This document shows positions 44,880 through 57,716 of a DNA stretch of 64,000 nucleotides, in pieces. The notes under the pieces were generated by a model that saw only the letters and a program-made list of their open reading frames with translations, searched no databases and had not been told where the DNA came from. Every line of letters begins with the position of its first letter. Position 1 is the first letter of the stretch. The DNA comes from an uncultured Bacteroidales bacterium. GTDB lineage: Bacteria > Bacteroidota > Bacteroidia > Bacteroidales > UBA932. The stretch is taken from positions 1 to 64,000 of the forward strand of contig ONCE01000019.1 in NCBI GenBank assembly GCA_900316245.1. The letters are read 5' to 3'. Both the position numbers and the translations under genes were made by a program.

Positions 44880-46220
44880 ATGAATTTTTCTGAATTTATA
44901 CTGGCCCACTCTTCTGAGGACCCGGCCGCTCTCGCGCTCTCGCGGGACCGGTTTGCGTCCCAGGTGCCGGACTTCGACCTGGCCCTGACCACCCTGGAGG
45001 TAAGGCGGAAACTCCGCGACAAAGTGCCGGAATGGTATGCCGTGCCGTCGCTGGTCTTCCCGTTCCGCGTCTCCGGCGAGCAGTGCTCCTCCACCGTCAC
45101 GGCCCGGTATAAAGCTTCGGTGGCTGCGGCCTTGGCCTCGACCTTGACTTTGACGCCGCAGCCTGCACTTTTGGCCAAAAACGCTGGCTGTCACGTTTCC
45201 ACTGACGCCGCAGCCAGCACTTTCGCCCAAAAACGCGGGCTGTCAGGTACGGCGGGACGTCTGGCGGACCTGACCGGCGGATTGGGAGTGGACAGTTGGG
45301 CCTTCGCCCAGGTCTTCGAGGAGGTCCTGTACAACGAAATGCGTCCCGAACTGGCCCAAGCCGCCACCCACAACTTCCGCGAACTGGGCCTCACCAACAT
45401 CACCGTCCGGAACTACGCCCTGGCTCCGGCGGCTTCTGTCATACCGAGCGAAGCGAGCGTATCTCACATCCTTGGGGACTTCCGCCCCGATGTCCTGTTC
45501 CTGGACCCTGCCCGCCGTGCGGCCGACGGCCGGAAAGTCTTCCGTCTCGAAGACTGCCAGCCCGACGTCCTGCAGCTCCTTCCGGAACTCCTGGCCGCCT
45601 GCCCCCGCATCCTGCTGAAACTGTCTCCCATGGCCGATATCACCCTGGTCTGCAAGCAGTTGGGATGTGTAAAGGAAGTACACGTAGTAGCCGCCGACGG
45701 CGAGTGCAAAGAACTGTTGCTGGTCCTGGAAAAAGACTGGACCGGTCCTCATACTTTGACTGTGGTCGAAGACGGTGCCGTCCTGGATATTCCCGATCAG
45801 AATGCCTGTCATACCGACGCTCCCTTCTGTCATACCGAGCGAAGCGAGTGTATCTCCTCCTTCCTTTTTGAACCTGGCAAAGCGCTCCTCAAAGCCGGGG
45901 CCTTCGACCTGCCCTGCCACTTCGGCCTGTCTAAACTGGGTCAGCATACGCACCTCTACACCGGAGAGGAAATTCCCTCGGAACTGCAACCCTTCGGCAA
46001 AACCTTCAAGATCCTGGAGATGATGCCTCTGGACAAACGGGCCATCAAAACCATCGGCCTAAAATATCCCCAGGCCGATGTCACCGCCCGCAACATTCCC
46101 CTGACCTCCGACCAGTTGCGCGCCAAGCTTGGCGTCCGCTCCGGCGGGGATGTGCATATTTTCGGCCTCCATTCCGACGCCCTTCACTCGAATCTCCTCA
46201 TAGTTGTCCAAAGGGCGTGA
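44880..46220 (+). CDS. class I SAM methyltransferase with THUMP-like C-terminus, carrying in-frame repeats
   Basis: 446 residues. The SAM-binding start is LADLTGGLGVDSWAFAQ, followed by the NPPxY-position strand DVLFLDPARRA (DPAR). The C-terminal THUMP-like part ends with LKYPQADVTARNIPL and LRAKLGVRSGGDVHIFG. The family is common in Bacteroidetes and is presumed to modify RNA; the target is unknown. Four palindromic repeats are translated in frame: 45152-45194, 45204-45246, 45438-45465 and 45829-45856 (giving peptides such as VIPSEASVS and CHTERSECIS), plus a partial copy near 45808. These make the protein some 50-60 residues longer than I would expect. No frame is broken. Confidence 0.8.
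   Translation: MNFSEFILAHSSEDPAALALSRDRFASQVPDFDLALTTLEVRRKLRDKVPEWYAVPSLVFPFRVSGEQCSSTVTARYKASVAAALASTLTLTPQPALLAKNAGCHVSTDAAASTFAQKRGLSGTAGRLADLTGGLGVDSWAFAQVFEEVLYNEMRPELAQAATHNFRELGLTNITVRNYALAPAASVIPSEASVSHILGDFRPDVLFLDPARRAADGRKVFRLEDCQPDVLQLLPELLAACPRILLKLSPMADITLVCKQLGCVKEVHVVAADGECKELLLVLEKDWTGPHTLTVVEDGAVLDIPDQNACHTDAPFCHTERSECISSFLFEPGKALLKAGAFDLPCHFGLSKLGQHTHLYTGEEIPSELQPFGKTFKILEMMPLDKRAIKTIGLKYPQADVTARNIPLTSDQLRAKLGVRSGGDVHIFGLHSDALHSNLLIVVQRA
45152..45246. repeat. two tandem REP-like units inside the methyltransferase gene
   Basis: 45152-45194 and 45204-45246 each begin GACGCCGCAGCC, have a central GGCC/GCCC with AAAA, and end GGCTGTCA. The same unit, inverted, occurs twice at 47681-47772 in non-coding DNA. 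Both are multiples that keep the reading frame with the spacer. Confidence 0.75.
45438..45465. repeat. REP-like palindrome inside the methyltransferase gene
   Basis: GTCATACCGAGCG, AA, GCGAGCGTATCTC: same GTCAT/ATCTC flanks as the intergenic palindromes but with a GAGCG stem. Translated as part of SVIPSEASVSH. Confidence 0.75.
45829..45856. repeat. second REP-like palindrome inside the methyltransferase gene
   Basis: GTCATACCGAGCG and CGAGTGTATCTC, nearly identical to 45438-45465 but read in a different frame (CHTERSECISS). A truncated relative (GTCATACCGACGC) lies just upstream at 45808. Confidence 0.75.
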
Positions 46221-46249
46221 AATGGAAGTGACTAATCATCAGTAAGTTA

Positions 46250-46288
46250 TTAAAATCCTCCTCCGAAAAATGCGGAGGAGGATTTTAA
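46250..46288. terminator. bidirectional terminator between the methyltransferase gene and nth
   Basis: A perfect 16-bp stem (TTAAAATCCTCCTCCG with its complement) around AAAAATG. A/T-rich ends on both sides suit both convergent genes. Confidence 0.9.
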
Positions 46289-46312
46289 TAAGTACCTGTT
46301 AGTGAATGAGTT

Positions 46313-46984
46313 CTATTTCACGGCGGACCTGGCGGCGGGCTTAGGGGCGGCGGCGATAAGCGGATACTCCCGGCACCATTGTGTCAGGGGGCAGTCGGCG
46401 CATTTGGGATTGCGGGCCGTGCAGGTGTATCGGCCGTGGAGGATGAGCCAGTGATGGGCAATGGGCCTCAATTCCAAAGAGATATGCCGCTCCAGGTCCT
46501 GCTCCACGGCGTAGGGCGTGGAACCGTCCGAAAGCCCCAGCCGATGCGCCACCCTGAACACGTGCGTATCTACGGCTATCACCGGTTTGTCATAGACGAT
46601 GGAAGCAATCACGTTGGCCGTCTTGCGACCCACGCCCGGAAGCTTCATCAGTTCGTCGATGTCGGAAGGAACCTCGCCGTTATGCTCTTCGAGCAGCATC
46701 TGGGCCATGGCAATCAAGTGCCGCGCCTTGGCATTGGGGTACGATACGCTCTTCACATATGGATACACATCGTCGAAGGTCGCCACCGCCAGTGCCTCCG
46801 GGGTAGGGAAGGCCTCGAACAAGGCCGGAGTGACCAGATTCACCCGCTTGTCCGTACACTGGGCCGATAAGATCACGGCCACCAACAACTCATACGGACT
46901 GCGGTAGTGCAGCTCACTCTCCGCCACCGGCCGGTTCTCCACGAACCACCCGATAATGGAATTGTATCGTTCTTTCCGAGTCAT
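46313..46984 (-). CDS. nth: endonuclease III (DNA glycosylase/AP lyase)
   Basis: Removes oxidised pyrimidines. 223 residues: helix-hairpin-helix LPGVGRKTANVIAS with the catalytic Lys, AVDTHVFRV with the catalytic Asp, and the 4Fe-4S Cys cluster at the end (CTARNPKCADCPLTQWC). Length normal, with a short Ala/Pro-rich tail. A -7-like TACCTTTA (46992-46999) ends 7 nt before the ATG. Confidence 0.95.
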   Translation of the reverse strand: MTRKERYNSIIGWFVENRPVAESELHYRSPYELLVAVILSAQCTDKRVNLVTPALFEAFPTPEALAVATFDDVYPYVKSVSYPNAKARHLIAMAQMLLEEHNGEVPSDIDELMKLPGVGRKTANVIASIVYDKPVIAVDTHVFRVAHRLGLSDGSTPYAVEQDLERHISLELRPIAHHWLILHGRYTCTARNPKCADCPLTQWCREYPLIAAAPKPAARSAVK

Positions 46985-47060
46985 AACTCCGTAAAGGTAA
47001 GAATTATTTCCGGTCTAAAGCACAAAATCCTGCTTCTAAGGCCGAAAGTGTGCTTTAGGC

Positions 47061-47884
47061 AAGGCCGAGATACGGGCACCGCCGCCTCGGTAACGAGGCT
47101 CGGCGGCTACAGACTTCGTCTGTTGCCCGCTGTGAGGGAAAGGTTGGGGAACGGAAGGCACCGCAGCCGGAGTATACGACCTCCGGCTGCTACGGAACAA
47201 CCCCTGCACGGGCTCCATTAAAGGGCCCATGCAGGGCTTGCCCGTTGCCCACTTTCAGGCAAAGAAAAAAGGAAGTGACGGAGTTTGGGTCTGGCACTTA
47301 ACACGCAATAAATCAACAGAATAGGTATATAAACCACCCTGTTCTAGCAGTGGGTACAGGTGATTAACTAGCACATAACCACTGACATAACTGCCAGCGG
47401 TCCCTGACCCATCTTACGGTATTTTCCTATCTGGGCCGTAGGCCCGGCACCCGACCCCCGAATAAATGTGTGCCAACCTTTGTACCTTTGGGCATGTGAC
47501 GAACTCTTCCATACGTACTGCAGTTGGGGTGTAGGTTAAAGAAAGGGCGCGGCGTTTGCCTGCAGGCAAACGAGGCGTAACCGCTGGCACCTGCCCCCGC
47601 ACCGCACCCAAAGCTTTTCTGGGCGTTGCACTGTCTCCCGCGCTTCTTCTGATCCTTCTATCTCCACCGAACCATAACCTGACAGCCTGCACTTTTGGCC
47701 TTTTTTGCTGGCTGCGGCGTTCTGCATGACGTGACAGCCTGCACTTTTGGCGTATTTTGCTGGCTGCGGCGTCAAGAATGACGGGGAGGTGCTGTAGACG
47801 TGCCGGAAAATGTCCCGTCTACCGCGAAAAGGTACCCAAAACGCGGTAGACGGGACTAAGAATGGCACGTCTACTGCGCTCTGG
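47061..47884 (+). repeat. long structured non-coding repeat, copy 1
   Basis: No credible gene occupies 46985-48160. Most of it is this element, which matches 62762-63452 in inverted orientation from ATACGGGCACCG to GCGCTCTGG. It contains several strong hairpins: GCCTCG-GTAA-CGAGGC (47084-47099), ACAGAC/GTCTGT, a 10-bp GCAGCCGGAG stem (47163-47190), GTTTGCC-TGCA-GGCAAAC (47554-47571) and a 13-bp terminal stem (47814-47854). Relative to copy 2 it has an extra block of about 140 bp (around 47650-47790) made of REP-like units. Function unknown: a structured RNA, a mobile non-coding element or both. Confidence 0.8.
47681..47772. repeat. two 40-bp REP-like units inserted in repeat copy 1
   Basis: 47681-47720 and 47733-47772 both run GACAGCCTGCACTTTTGGC...GCTGGCTGCGGCGT. 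They are inverted relatives of the units translated within the methyltransferase gene at 45152-45246. Confidence 0.75.
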
Positions 47885-47886
47885 AC

Positions 47887-47917
47887 GGGAGATCCCGGGT
47901 CAGGGCCCGGGATGAGG
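47887..47917. repeat. REP-like palindrome abutting repeat copy 1
   Basis: GGGAGATCCCGGG, short loop, CCCGGGATGAGG; one of the family with a CCCGGG stem. Near-identical copies at 48117-48146 and 63614-63640. Confidence 0.75.
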
Positions 47918-47922
47918 GTGCA

Positions 47923-48056
47923 TTCCGAGCACCGGGAGGGCCGTTTTCGTGCTCGGGAAGGGGGAAAACCAGGTTCCGAGCACCAGGAGGGGTGATTTCG
48001 TGCTCGGGAAGGGGGAAAACCAGGTTCCGAGCACCAGGAGGGGCAAATCCGTGCGC
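47923..48056. repeat. 51-bp tandem repeat, about 2.6 copies
   Basis: Units start TTCCGAGCACC; copies begin at 47923, 47974 and 48025, the last truncated. Each unit holds an inverted repeat CCGAGCAC...GTGCTCGG, so each can form a hairpin. The unit length is a multiple of three and both strands stay open, but no gene-like signals are present. Located between repeat copy 1 and ftsE. Confidence 0.8.
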
Positions 48057-48057
48057 G

Positions 48058-48146
48058 GGAGATGGCCGATCGGGGTCGGCCATGACGACGGTCGGAGACG
48101 GGAAGGGCCGTGAAAGGGAGATCCCGGGTCAGGGCCCGGGATGAGG
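48058..48146. repeat. two REP-like palindromes downstream of ftsE
   Basis: 48058-48087 (GAGATGGCCGA...TCGGCCATGAC) and 48117-48146 (GAGATCCCGGG...CCCGGGATGAG), both with the ATCTC end towards 47.9 kb. They separate the tandem repeat from the ftsE stop. Confidence 0.75.
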
Positions 48147-48160
48147 GGAGGGGAAGGGGA

Positions 48161-48859
48161 CTAGAAGTCGATGTCTATGCCTTCATCTACCAGTTCGGTG
48201 CAGCGCTCGGACTCGCAGGTGAAGACGCGGCCGGGGAATTTTTCGTAGATGGAGCGGTTGTGGGTGACCATTACGATGGCGGTGCCCTCGGAGTTTAATT
48301 TCTGCAACAGCAGGAGAATTTCGTCGGCGGTTTCGCCGTCGAGGTTGCCGGTGGGTTCGTCGGCGAGGATTACGGCGGGCTTGTTCAGCAGGGCTCGGGC
48401 AATGGCAATGCGCTGCTGCTCGCCGCCGGAGAGCTGATGGGGCATCTTGTGGGCCTTGGTGCCCATCCCCACGGCAGACAGAACCTCCGTAATGCGCGTG
48501 TCTATGTCGCTGCGGTCCTTCCAGCCCGTGGCGCGGAGGACAAACTCCAGATTGGCTTCCACGGAACGGTCCGTGAGCAACTGGAAGTCCTGGAACACCA
48601 CACCGATACGCCTCCGCAGGAACGGGATGTCCCGCTTGTGGAGGCTCACCAGATCGAAACCGCAAACAGTGGCCTCGGAACAGTTTCCGACAGGGTTTTC
48701 GGCTATGACGGTTCTGATGATGGAGGTCTTTCCGGAACCGACCTTACCAACGATATAAACGAGGTCTCCGGGGAGGACGTCCATATTGAGGCCGTAAATT
48801 ACCACGGTTTCGCCGTTGAGGATATCGGCGTTCTGGAAGTGGATGAGAGGTTGTGCCAT
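48161..48859 (-). CDS. ftsE: cell-division ABC ATPase FtsE
   Basis: 232 residues. ATPase of the FtsEX complex that controls cell-wall hydrolysis at division. Walker [11 protein letters not shown]-loop FQDFQLL, signature [16 protein letters not shown], Walker [13 protein letters not shown], and switch His in VTHNRS. The start [13 protein letters not shown] is chosen over an ATG seven codons upstream because of length and spacing to the promoter. FtsX is not adjacent: downstream are only repeats. LolD-like transporters are the main alternative, but the FtsE resemblance is better. Confidence 0.82.
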   Translation of the reverse strand: MAQPLIHFQNADILNGETVVIYGLNMDVLPGDLVYIVGKVGSGKTSIIRTVIAENPVGNCSEATVCGFDLVSLHKRDIPFLRRRIGVVFQDFQLLTDRSVEANLEFVLRATGWKDRSDIDTRITEVLSAVGMGTKAHKMPHQLSGGEQQRIAIARALLNKPAVILADEPTGNLDGETADEILLLLQKLNSEGTAIVMVTHNRSIYEKFPGRVFTCESERCTELVDEGIDIDF

Positions 48860-48877
48860 AAAAGTGTCAAATTCCCA

Positions 48878-48885
48878 CAAATATA
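48878..48885 (-). promoter_or_regulatory. -7 box for ftsE
   Basis: Minus-strand TATATTTG, 18 nt before the ftsE ATG, offset 22 bp from the divergent box at 48900. Confidence 0.55.
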
Positions 48886-48899
48886 ATCAGAATTTTTAG

Positions 48900-48907
48900 T
48901 AAATTTG
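48900..48907 (+). promoter_or_regulatory. -7 box for the TPR gene
   Basis: TAAATTTG ends 7 nt before the ATG at 48915. Confidence 0.55.
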
Positions 48908-48914
48908 TCGAAAT

Positions 48915-51839
48915 ATGAAAAACATGAACAAATCGCTATCGGCCCTGGCCGCAGCCTTGCTGATAACCGGCCTTGCAAGTGCTCAGAACCTGCAAAAAGC
49001 CACGGAATTCTATAAACACGGATACTACGCGGAGGCCATCCAGCAAACGCTGGGAGACCGCAGCGGAAATGCAGAAGCCATCCGCACAATGGCCGGCCTG
49101 CAACTGAAGGCAGAGAACGCGGAAGCCAAGGCTCGCGCCTTCATCCAGCAGCACCACGAGAACGTGCAGGTGCCGCAGGTGCGCTTCCTCCTGGCCCAGA
49201 ACCTCTTTGATGAGGGCCGATACGAAGAAGCCGCCGCCGAGTTCCAGGCCATCAACCCCAAGCACCTGAACCCCGGCCAGCTGCCGGAGTACCGCTACAA
49301 GCTGGGCTACAGCGCCTACAGCTACGGAGACTGGGAGACCGCCAAGCAGCTGTTCCCGGAGAACGCCAAGGTGTATTCGGACTATACGGCACCTTCGGCC
49401 TTTACCCTGGGCTACATCTACTACGCCCAGAGCAACTTTGCAGAGGCCGAGACCTGGTTTGAAAAGTGCAAGAGCGATTACCGTTTCAAGGAGCCGGCTC
49501 AGTTCTACATCCTGGAGTGCCGCTTCAACGCCAAGGACTACGATTACGTCATCAACAACGGCGAAGCCATCATAGACCAAGTAAGTGAAGACAGAAAGGC
49601 CAGACTGGGCCGCATCCTCAGCGAAAGCTTCCTGGTAAGAGGCAATGTAGAAAAGGCCAAGGAGTATTACCAGGAGAGCCTCACCGGAGAAATCCAGACC
49701 CGCTCGGACATCTTCCGCGCCGGCGAAATTGCCTACCTCTCCGGAGACTGGCAGGGCGCCGTGGACAAGTTCCAGCAGATGGGAGACCGGGCCGATTCCC
49801 TGGGCCAGATAGCCTCCTACCAAATGGGCTACAGCTACATCCAGCTGCATAACAAGGTGGCCGCTATGTCCGCCTTCAAGGAAGCCGCCGCAGAGAATTA
49901 TCAGGCCGATATGGCCGAAGACGCCTACTACAACTACGCCAAACTGGCCTTCGACCTGGGCCGCGACACCAACCCCTTCGCCCAGTACCTGAGAAAGTAC
50001 CAGAAGAGAAACGACACCATCTATTCGTATATGGCCGTGGCCGCCCTCCTGAACCACGACTACGAATCCGCCGTGGAGGCCTACGACCACATTGACGAGC
50101 TGGACAACCAGATGAAGGCCAACTATATGAAGGCCTATTTCCTCCGGGCCCGCGAACTGATGGAAGCCGGCTCCTGGAGAATGGCCGCCCCGCTGCTGAA
50201 GCAGGCCGCCTTCTACAGCCCCCGCAAGGACGGCTTCAACCAGCTCTGCCGCTACTACCTGGCAGAATCCTACTACCGCGACGGAAAGTGGGCCGAAGCC
50301 CGTCAGGAGCTGCAGGACCTTTATAACCAATCGGCCCTCAATAAAAAGGCCGAAGGCGAACTGGTGCCCTACCAGCTGGCGTACACCTACTTCAAGGAAG
50401 CCAACTACGAGCAGGCCCTCAAGTGGTTCAATAAGTACTTGGATGCCCGCAGCCCCCGCCTGGGAGCCGACGCCCAGACCCGCGTGGGAGACTGCTACTT
50501 CTTCCAGGCCAAGTATCCCACGGCCCTGGAAGCCTATGAGAAGCAGCTCACTGCCTACCCGGACCGCAACAACCTGTACCCGCGGTACCGTGCCGGTGTG
50601 GCCAGCGGCCTTATGGAAAAGAACAGCCAGAAAGTGAAGATCCTGGAGCCTGCCACGCAGGTTAGTTCCACCATCCCGTACTACGGCGAGTGCCTGTACG
50701 AACTGGGCCGTGCGTATGTGGCCGTGAAGAACGAGTCCAGCGCCATCATCACCTTCAAGAAACTGCACAGCACCACGCAGGACCCTTCGCTCAAGGACCA
50801 GGCCCTGCTGGAACTGGGAATGATAGAACGCAATGCAGGCCGAAGCAACCAGGCCCTGGACTACTACAAGCAGGTAGTAGCGGGCGGCGGCCAGTATCGC
50901 GAAGACGCATTGCTGGCCATTGAGGCCATCTACCGCACCAAGGGAGACCCGGACGGCTATCTGGCCTATGTCAACGGCCTGGGAGAAGCCGCCGGCCGTA
51001 CGGAAGAGCAGAAAGAAGACGTCTACTTCTCCAGCGCAGAGCAGCTCTACCTGTCCGAGGACTACACCAAGGCACTGGGTACGCTGCAGCACTACATGGA
51101 GCGCTATCCGGAGGCCACTTACGCCGCTAAGGCCAACTTCTACCTGGCCGAATGCTTCCGCCAGACGGGCAACAAGGAACAGGCCATGGACTACTACCAG
51201 AAGGCCCGCGAGGCCGGTCTGGAAGGAGCCCTGGAAGAGAGCGCCCTGCTGTACACCGCCGTGCTGAGTTATGAGACGGGCCGATACGAGGCAGCCTACG
51301 CAGCCTACGACGACCTTCGTGAGAGCGCCAAACTGGACGCCAACCGCCACGCAGCGCTGGTGGGCCAGATGCGCAGCGCCTACCGCGCCCATATGTGGGA
51401 AGACGCCATCATAGACGCACAGACGGTGATGAGCACCTTCAAGGACGCCGCTCTGGCCCGCGAAGCCCGCTACATCCGCGCCAAGTCGCTGCTCAGCTGC
51501 AGCCGCCGCGAAGAAGCCTTCAAGGAGTTCCGGACCCTGTCCAACGAACCTTCCACCCCTGAAGGTGCCGAAGCTACCTACCTCCTCATCGAGGACCTGT
51601 ACAATAGGGCCGATTTCGACAAGATCCAGGACAAGGTGTACGCCTTCTCCCAGAAAGCCGGCGGCCAGAACTACTGGCTGGCCAAGGCCTTCATCGTGCT
51701 GGGAGACAGCTTCGCCGACCAGGGCAACACCGCCCAGGCCAAGGCTACCTTCGAGAGCATCAAGAACGGCTACACGCCGGAAGGTCCGCAGGACGACGTC
51801 CTGGACCAGGTCAACCTCCGTCTGAGTAAATTGAATTAA
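48915..51839 (+). CDS. large exported TPR-repeat protein
   Basis: 974 residues. Signal peptide (LSALAAALLITGLASAQ) followed almost wholly by tetratricopeptide-type helical repeats; typical units are EFYKHGYYAEAIQQTLGDRS, YYAQSNFAEAETWFEKCKSD, YLSEDYTKALGTLQHYMERY and YLAECFRQTGNKEQAMDYYQ. Probably a periplasmic or outer-membrane-associated scaffold. It is 3 bp upstream of a predicted outer-membrane barrel, so the two likely act together. No catalytic domain seen; specific role unknown. Confidence 0.8.
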   Translation: MKNMNKSLSALAAALLITGLASAQNLQKATEFYKHGYYAEAIQQTLGDRSGNAEAIRTMAGLQLKAENAEAKARAFIQQHHENVQVPQVRFLLAQNLFDEGRYEEAAAEFQAINPKHLNPGQLPEYRYKLGYSAYSYGDWETAKQLFPENAKVYSDYTAPSAFTLGYIYYAQSNFAEAETWFEKCKSDYRFKEPAQFYILECRFNAKDYDYVINNGEAIIDQVSEDRKARLGRILSESFLVRGNVEKAKEYYQESLTGEIQTRSDIFRAGEIAYLSGDWQGAVDKFQQMGDRADSLGQIASYQMGYSYIQLHNKVAAMSAFKEAAAENYQADMAEDAYYNYAKLAFDLGRDTNPFAQYLRKYQKRNDTIYSYMAVAALLNHDYESAVEAYDHIDELDNQMKANYMKAYFLRARELMEAGSWRMAAPLLKQAAFYSPRKDGFNQLCRYYLAESYYRDGKWAEARQELQDLYNQSALNKKAEGELVPYQLAYTYFKEANYEQALKWFNKYLDARSPRLGADAQTRVGDCYFFQAKYPTALEAYEKQLTAYPDRNNLYPRYRAGVASGLMEKNSQKVKILEPATQVSSTIPYYGECLYELGRAYVAVKNESSAIITFKKLHSTTQDPSLKDQALLELGMIERNAGRSNQALDYYKQVVAGGGQYREDALLAIEAIYRTKGDPDGYLAYVNGLGEAAGRTEEQKEDVYFSSAEQLYLSEDYTKALGTLQHYMERYPEATYAAKANFYLAECFRQTGNKEQAMDYYQKAREAGLEGALEESALLYTAVLSYETGRYEAAYAAYDDLRESAKLDANRHAALVGQMRSAYRAHMWEDAIIDAQTVMSTFKDAALAREARYIRAKSLLSCSRREEAFKEFRTLSNEPSTPEGAEATYLLIEDLYNRADFDKIQDKVYAFSQKAGGQNYWLAKAFIVLGDSFADQGNTAQAKATFESIKNGYTPEGPQDDVLDQVNLRLSKLN

Positions 51840-51842
51840 GTT

Positions 51843-53528
51843 ATGAAGAGAGTTCTCATCACCATATCCCTGCTGGCAGCCTGCACGGCTCTCCGCGCCC
51901 AGAACCTCAATCCTGTGGTTGAGGTAACCAACGTATACGCCCGGGAAGCCACCGGCATCGAAAAGCCCAATCAACTGCTGGCCGTGCCGGATTCTGTGTA
52001 CAAGTTTGACCTGGACTTCGACTACAGCGTCAAGAGCACGCCGTACAAGGGTGCCTATGAGTTCAATCCTTATCTGGTGCAGCTGCGGCCTTCGGCCCGC
52101 CTTTCCGGAGAGCAGACGCTTTACCTGAAGGCCGGCGCGGGCTTCCGCCTGCATCCGGAGGTGGATTTCGTCTGGAATCCGCTGCGTACCAGGAACTTCC
52201 GGCTGGATGTGTATGCCAATCATAACTCCTATATTGGCCATTACCGCAACATTACCGTGCAGGACAATGTTGTAGACTGGGACGGAACTATGCGGGAAAA
52301 GAGCGGCATCCGTTCCAATACGGTGGCCGGAACCGATCTGTGGGCCGCCTTCAAGGGAGGCGAGTTTACCGCCAACCTGCAGTATAAGAATGTTTTTGCA
52401 ACGGACTTCTACGGCTATGGAGGTCCCGGGTCCTACTCCCATCACAGAGGCCAGTTGGAGATGCGCATCCAGAACAAGCCCGCCGCCAAGTTCCTCTACA
52501 ATGTGGGTACCAGACTGGCTACTTTGGGCTATGCCTCCATCCGTGAATTCCACACGGTTTCCGATGCTACGCTGGGTTTCCGGATGGGCCGAAACAACAG
52601 CCTCCGCGTAACCGCCGGCCTGGAAACCGTGGGCTTCGAAGAGGGCCAAAATGGCCTCAAACTGGAGGTGACGCCTCACTACCAGTTTGCCGGCAAACGG
52701 TTCAACCTGGATCTGGGTATCAAGTACTCCTACATTGGCTCCACGGCCGGCGTGTATGAGTACAAGGGCGGCATCCTGTTCCCGGATGTGAACTTCAGTT
52801 TCAGAATAGCCGATGCCGCCGTGGTGTTTGCCTCGGCCACCGGCGGAGACCGCCTCAATGGCTACGACACCCTGCTGGAAGACAATCCCTATCTGGGCGG
52901 CTTCGCCTGGCACAGGGACGTGACGGTAACCCGCATCAATGTGTTTGGCGGTATCCGCGGAAGTGTTGCCGGCAAGTTCTCCTACGACCTCCGCGGAGGT
53001 TGGAAGTGGCTGGACAACGCCTGCGGCTGGAGCTTCGTGGAACTGGACCCCATCTATTATTCTTCTTATTACCCCGTGTCTGATTCGGTAGAGCCTACTC
53101 TGTTCCCTACGATGGCTTATGTGAGCCCGCTGCGGACCCTTTACGGGCAGCTTACGCTGTCCTGGGTATCGGCCTCCTGGGATATTATGGCCAGGGGGTA
53201 CTATGGCCACACGCCCAAGCCCAACAAGGAGACGCCGGCCGAACTCAACGTCTTCGGCCCGCCGTCCTACACCGCCGCCGGTCACGTCTTCTACAAGTGG
53301 GCCAACCGCATCAAAGTGGGTGCTACCATTGACGTCCGAGGCAAGCTCAACGCCCGCCGCCCCGTGCCGGGCTATCAGGACCTGGGAATCCAGGCCGATT
53401 ACGCCTTCTCCCGCCATATGGCAGCCTGGCTCAAACTGGGGAATCTCCTGAACCAGACCATCCAGAGGACGCCCTTCTACGCCGAGGCCGGAATCTACGG
53501 TTCCGTTGGTGTAAAACTTACTTTCTAG
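51843..53528 (+). CDS. predicted outer-membrane beta-barrel protein paired with the TPR protein
   Basis: 561 residues with a signal peptide (ITISLLAACTALRAQN). It lacks the plug and TonB box of classical TonB-dependent receptors, but the body is a series of amphipathic strands (LYLKAGAGFRLHPEVDFVWN, FRLDVYANHNSYIGHY, FNLDLGIKYSYIGS), ending VGVKLTF with a terminal Phe as in barrels that use the BAM machinery. It shares a transcript with the TPR gene. Family not recognised; it may be a TonB-receptor-like barrel domain on its own. Confidence 0.72.
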   Translation: MKRVLITISLLAACTALRAQNLNPVVEVTNVYAREATGIEKPNQLLAVPDSVYKFDLDFDYSVKSTPYKGAYEFNPYLVQLRPSARLSGEQTLYLKAGAGFRLHPEVDFVWNPLRTRNFRLDVYANHNSYIGHYRNITVQDNVVDWDGTMREKSGIRSNTVAGTDLWAAFKGGEFTANLQYKNVFATDFYGYGGPGSYSHHRGQLEMRIQNKPAAKFLYNVGTRLATLGYASIREFHTVSDATLGFRMGRNNSLRVTAGLETVGFEEGQNGLKLEVTPHYQFAGKRFNLDLGIKYSYIGSTAGVYEYKGGILFPDVNFSFRIADAAVVFASATGGDRLNGYDTLLEDNPYLGGFAWHRDVTVTRINVFGGIRGSVAGKFSYDLRGGWKWLDNACGWSFVELDPIYYSSYYPVSDSVEPTLFPTMAYVSPLRTLYGQLTLSWVSASWDIMARGYYGHTPKPNKETPAELNVFGPPSYTAAGHVFYKWANRIKVGATIDVRGKLNARRPVPGYQDLGIQADYAFSRHMAAWLKLGNLLNQTIQRTPFYAEAGIYGSVGVKLTF

Positions 53529-53531
53529 TGA

Positions 53532-53559
53532 GAGATGCCCGGTCGGGGCCGGGCATGAC
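53532..53559. repeat. REP-like palindrome after the barrel gene
   Basis: GAGATGCCCGG...CCGGGCATGAC begins 3 bp after the stop and is followed by TATTG and a T-run, so it may double as a terminator. Confidence 0.7.
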
Positions 53560-53585
53560 ATATTGTTTTTTTCATCTATTTTCCG

Positions 53586-53593
53586 TATCTTTG
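53586..53593 (+). promoter_or_regulatory. -7 box for gyrB
   Basis: TATCTTTG, 26 nt before the gyrB ATG; AGGAAAAAG just before the ATG may act as a ribosome-binding region. Confidence 0.6.
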
Positions 53594-53604
53594 TATGTTT
53601 ATAG

Positions 53605-57655
<4,051 letters not shown>

Positions 57656-57674
57656 TAGACTGGTAAATTTTTAC

Positions 57675-57682
57675 TAACTTTG
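57675..57682 (+). promoter_or_regulatory. -7 box for tig
   Basis: TAACTTTG with an A/T-rich leader of about 34 nt before the tig ATG. Confidence 0.6.
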
Positions 57683-57716
57683 CGCCCCCAATTGAAATAA
57701 AAAACATTATTATACT

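Noticed and set aside
47414-47868. Overlapping short open frames on the minus strand within repeat copy 1, with counterparts near 62778-63122
   Set aside because: The frames are not conserved along the two repeat copies, lack start signals, and their Arg/Pro-rich translations look like non-coding GC-rich DNA; loop-confined changes argue for RNA rather than protein.
47923-48056. Tandem repeat considered as a CRISPR array
   Set aside because: Units are contiguous 51-bp copies with no distinct spacers, and no cas gene is present.
48936-53561. A very long open frame (over 1,500 codons) antisense to the TPR and barrel genes
   Set aside because: It is the mirror of two well-supported genes. Rare use of TTA, CTA and TCA codons on the coding strand leaves this antisense frame free of stops; the translation is low-complexity and matches no fold I recognise.
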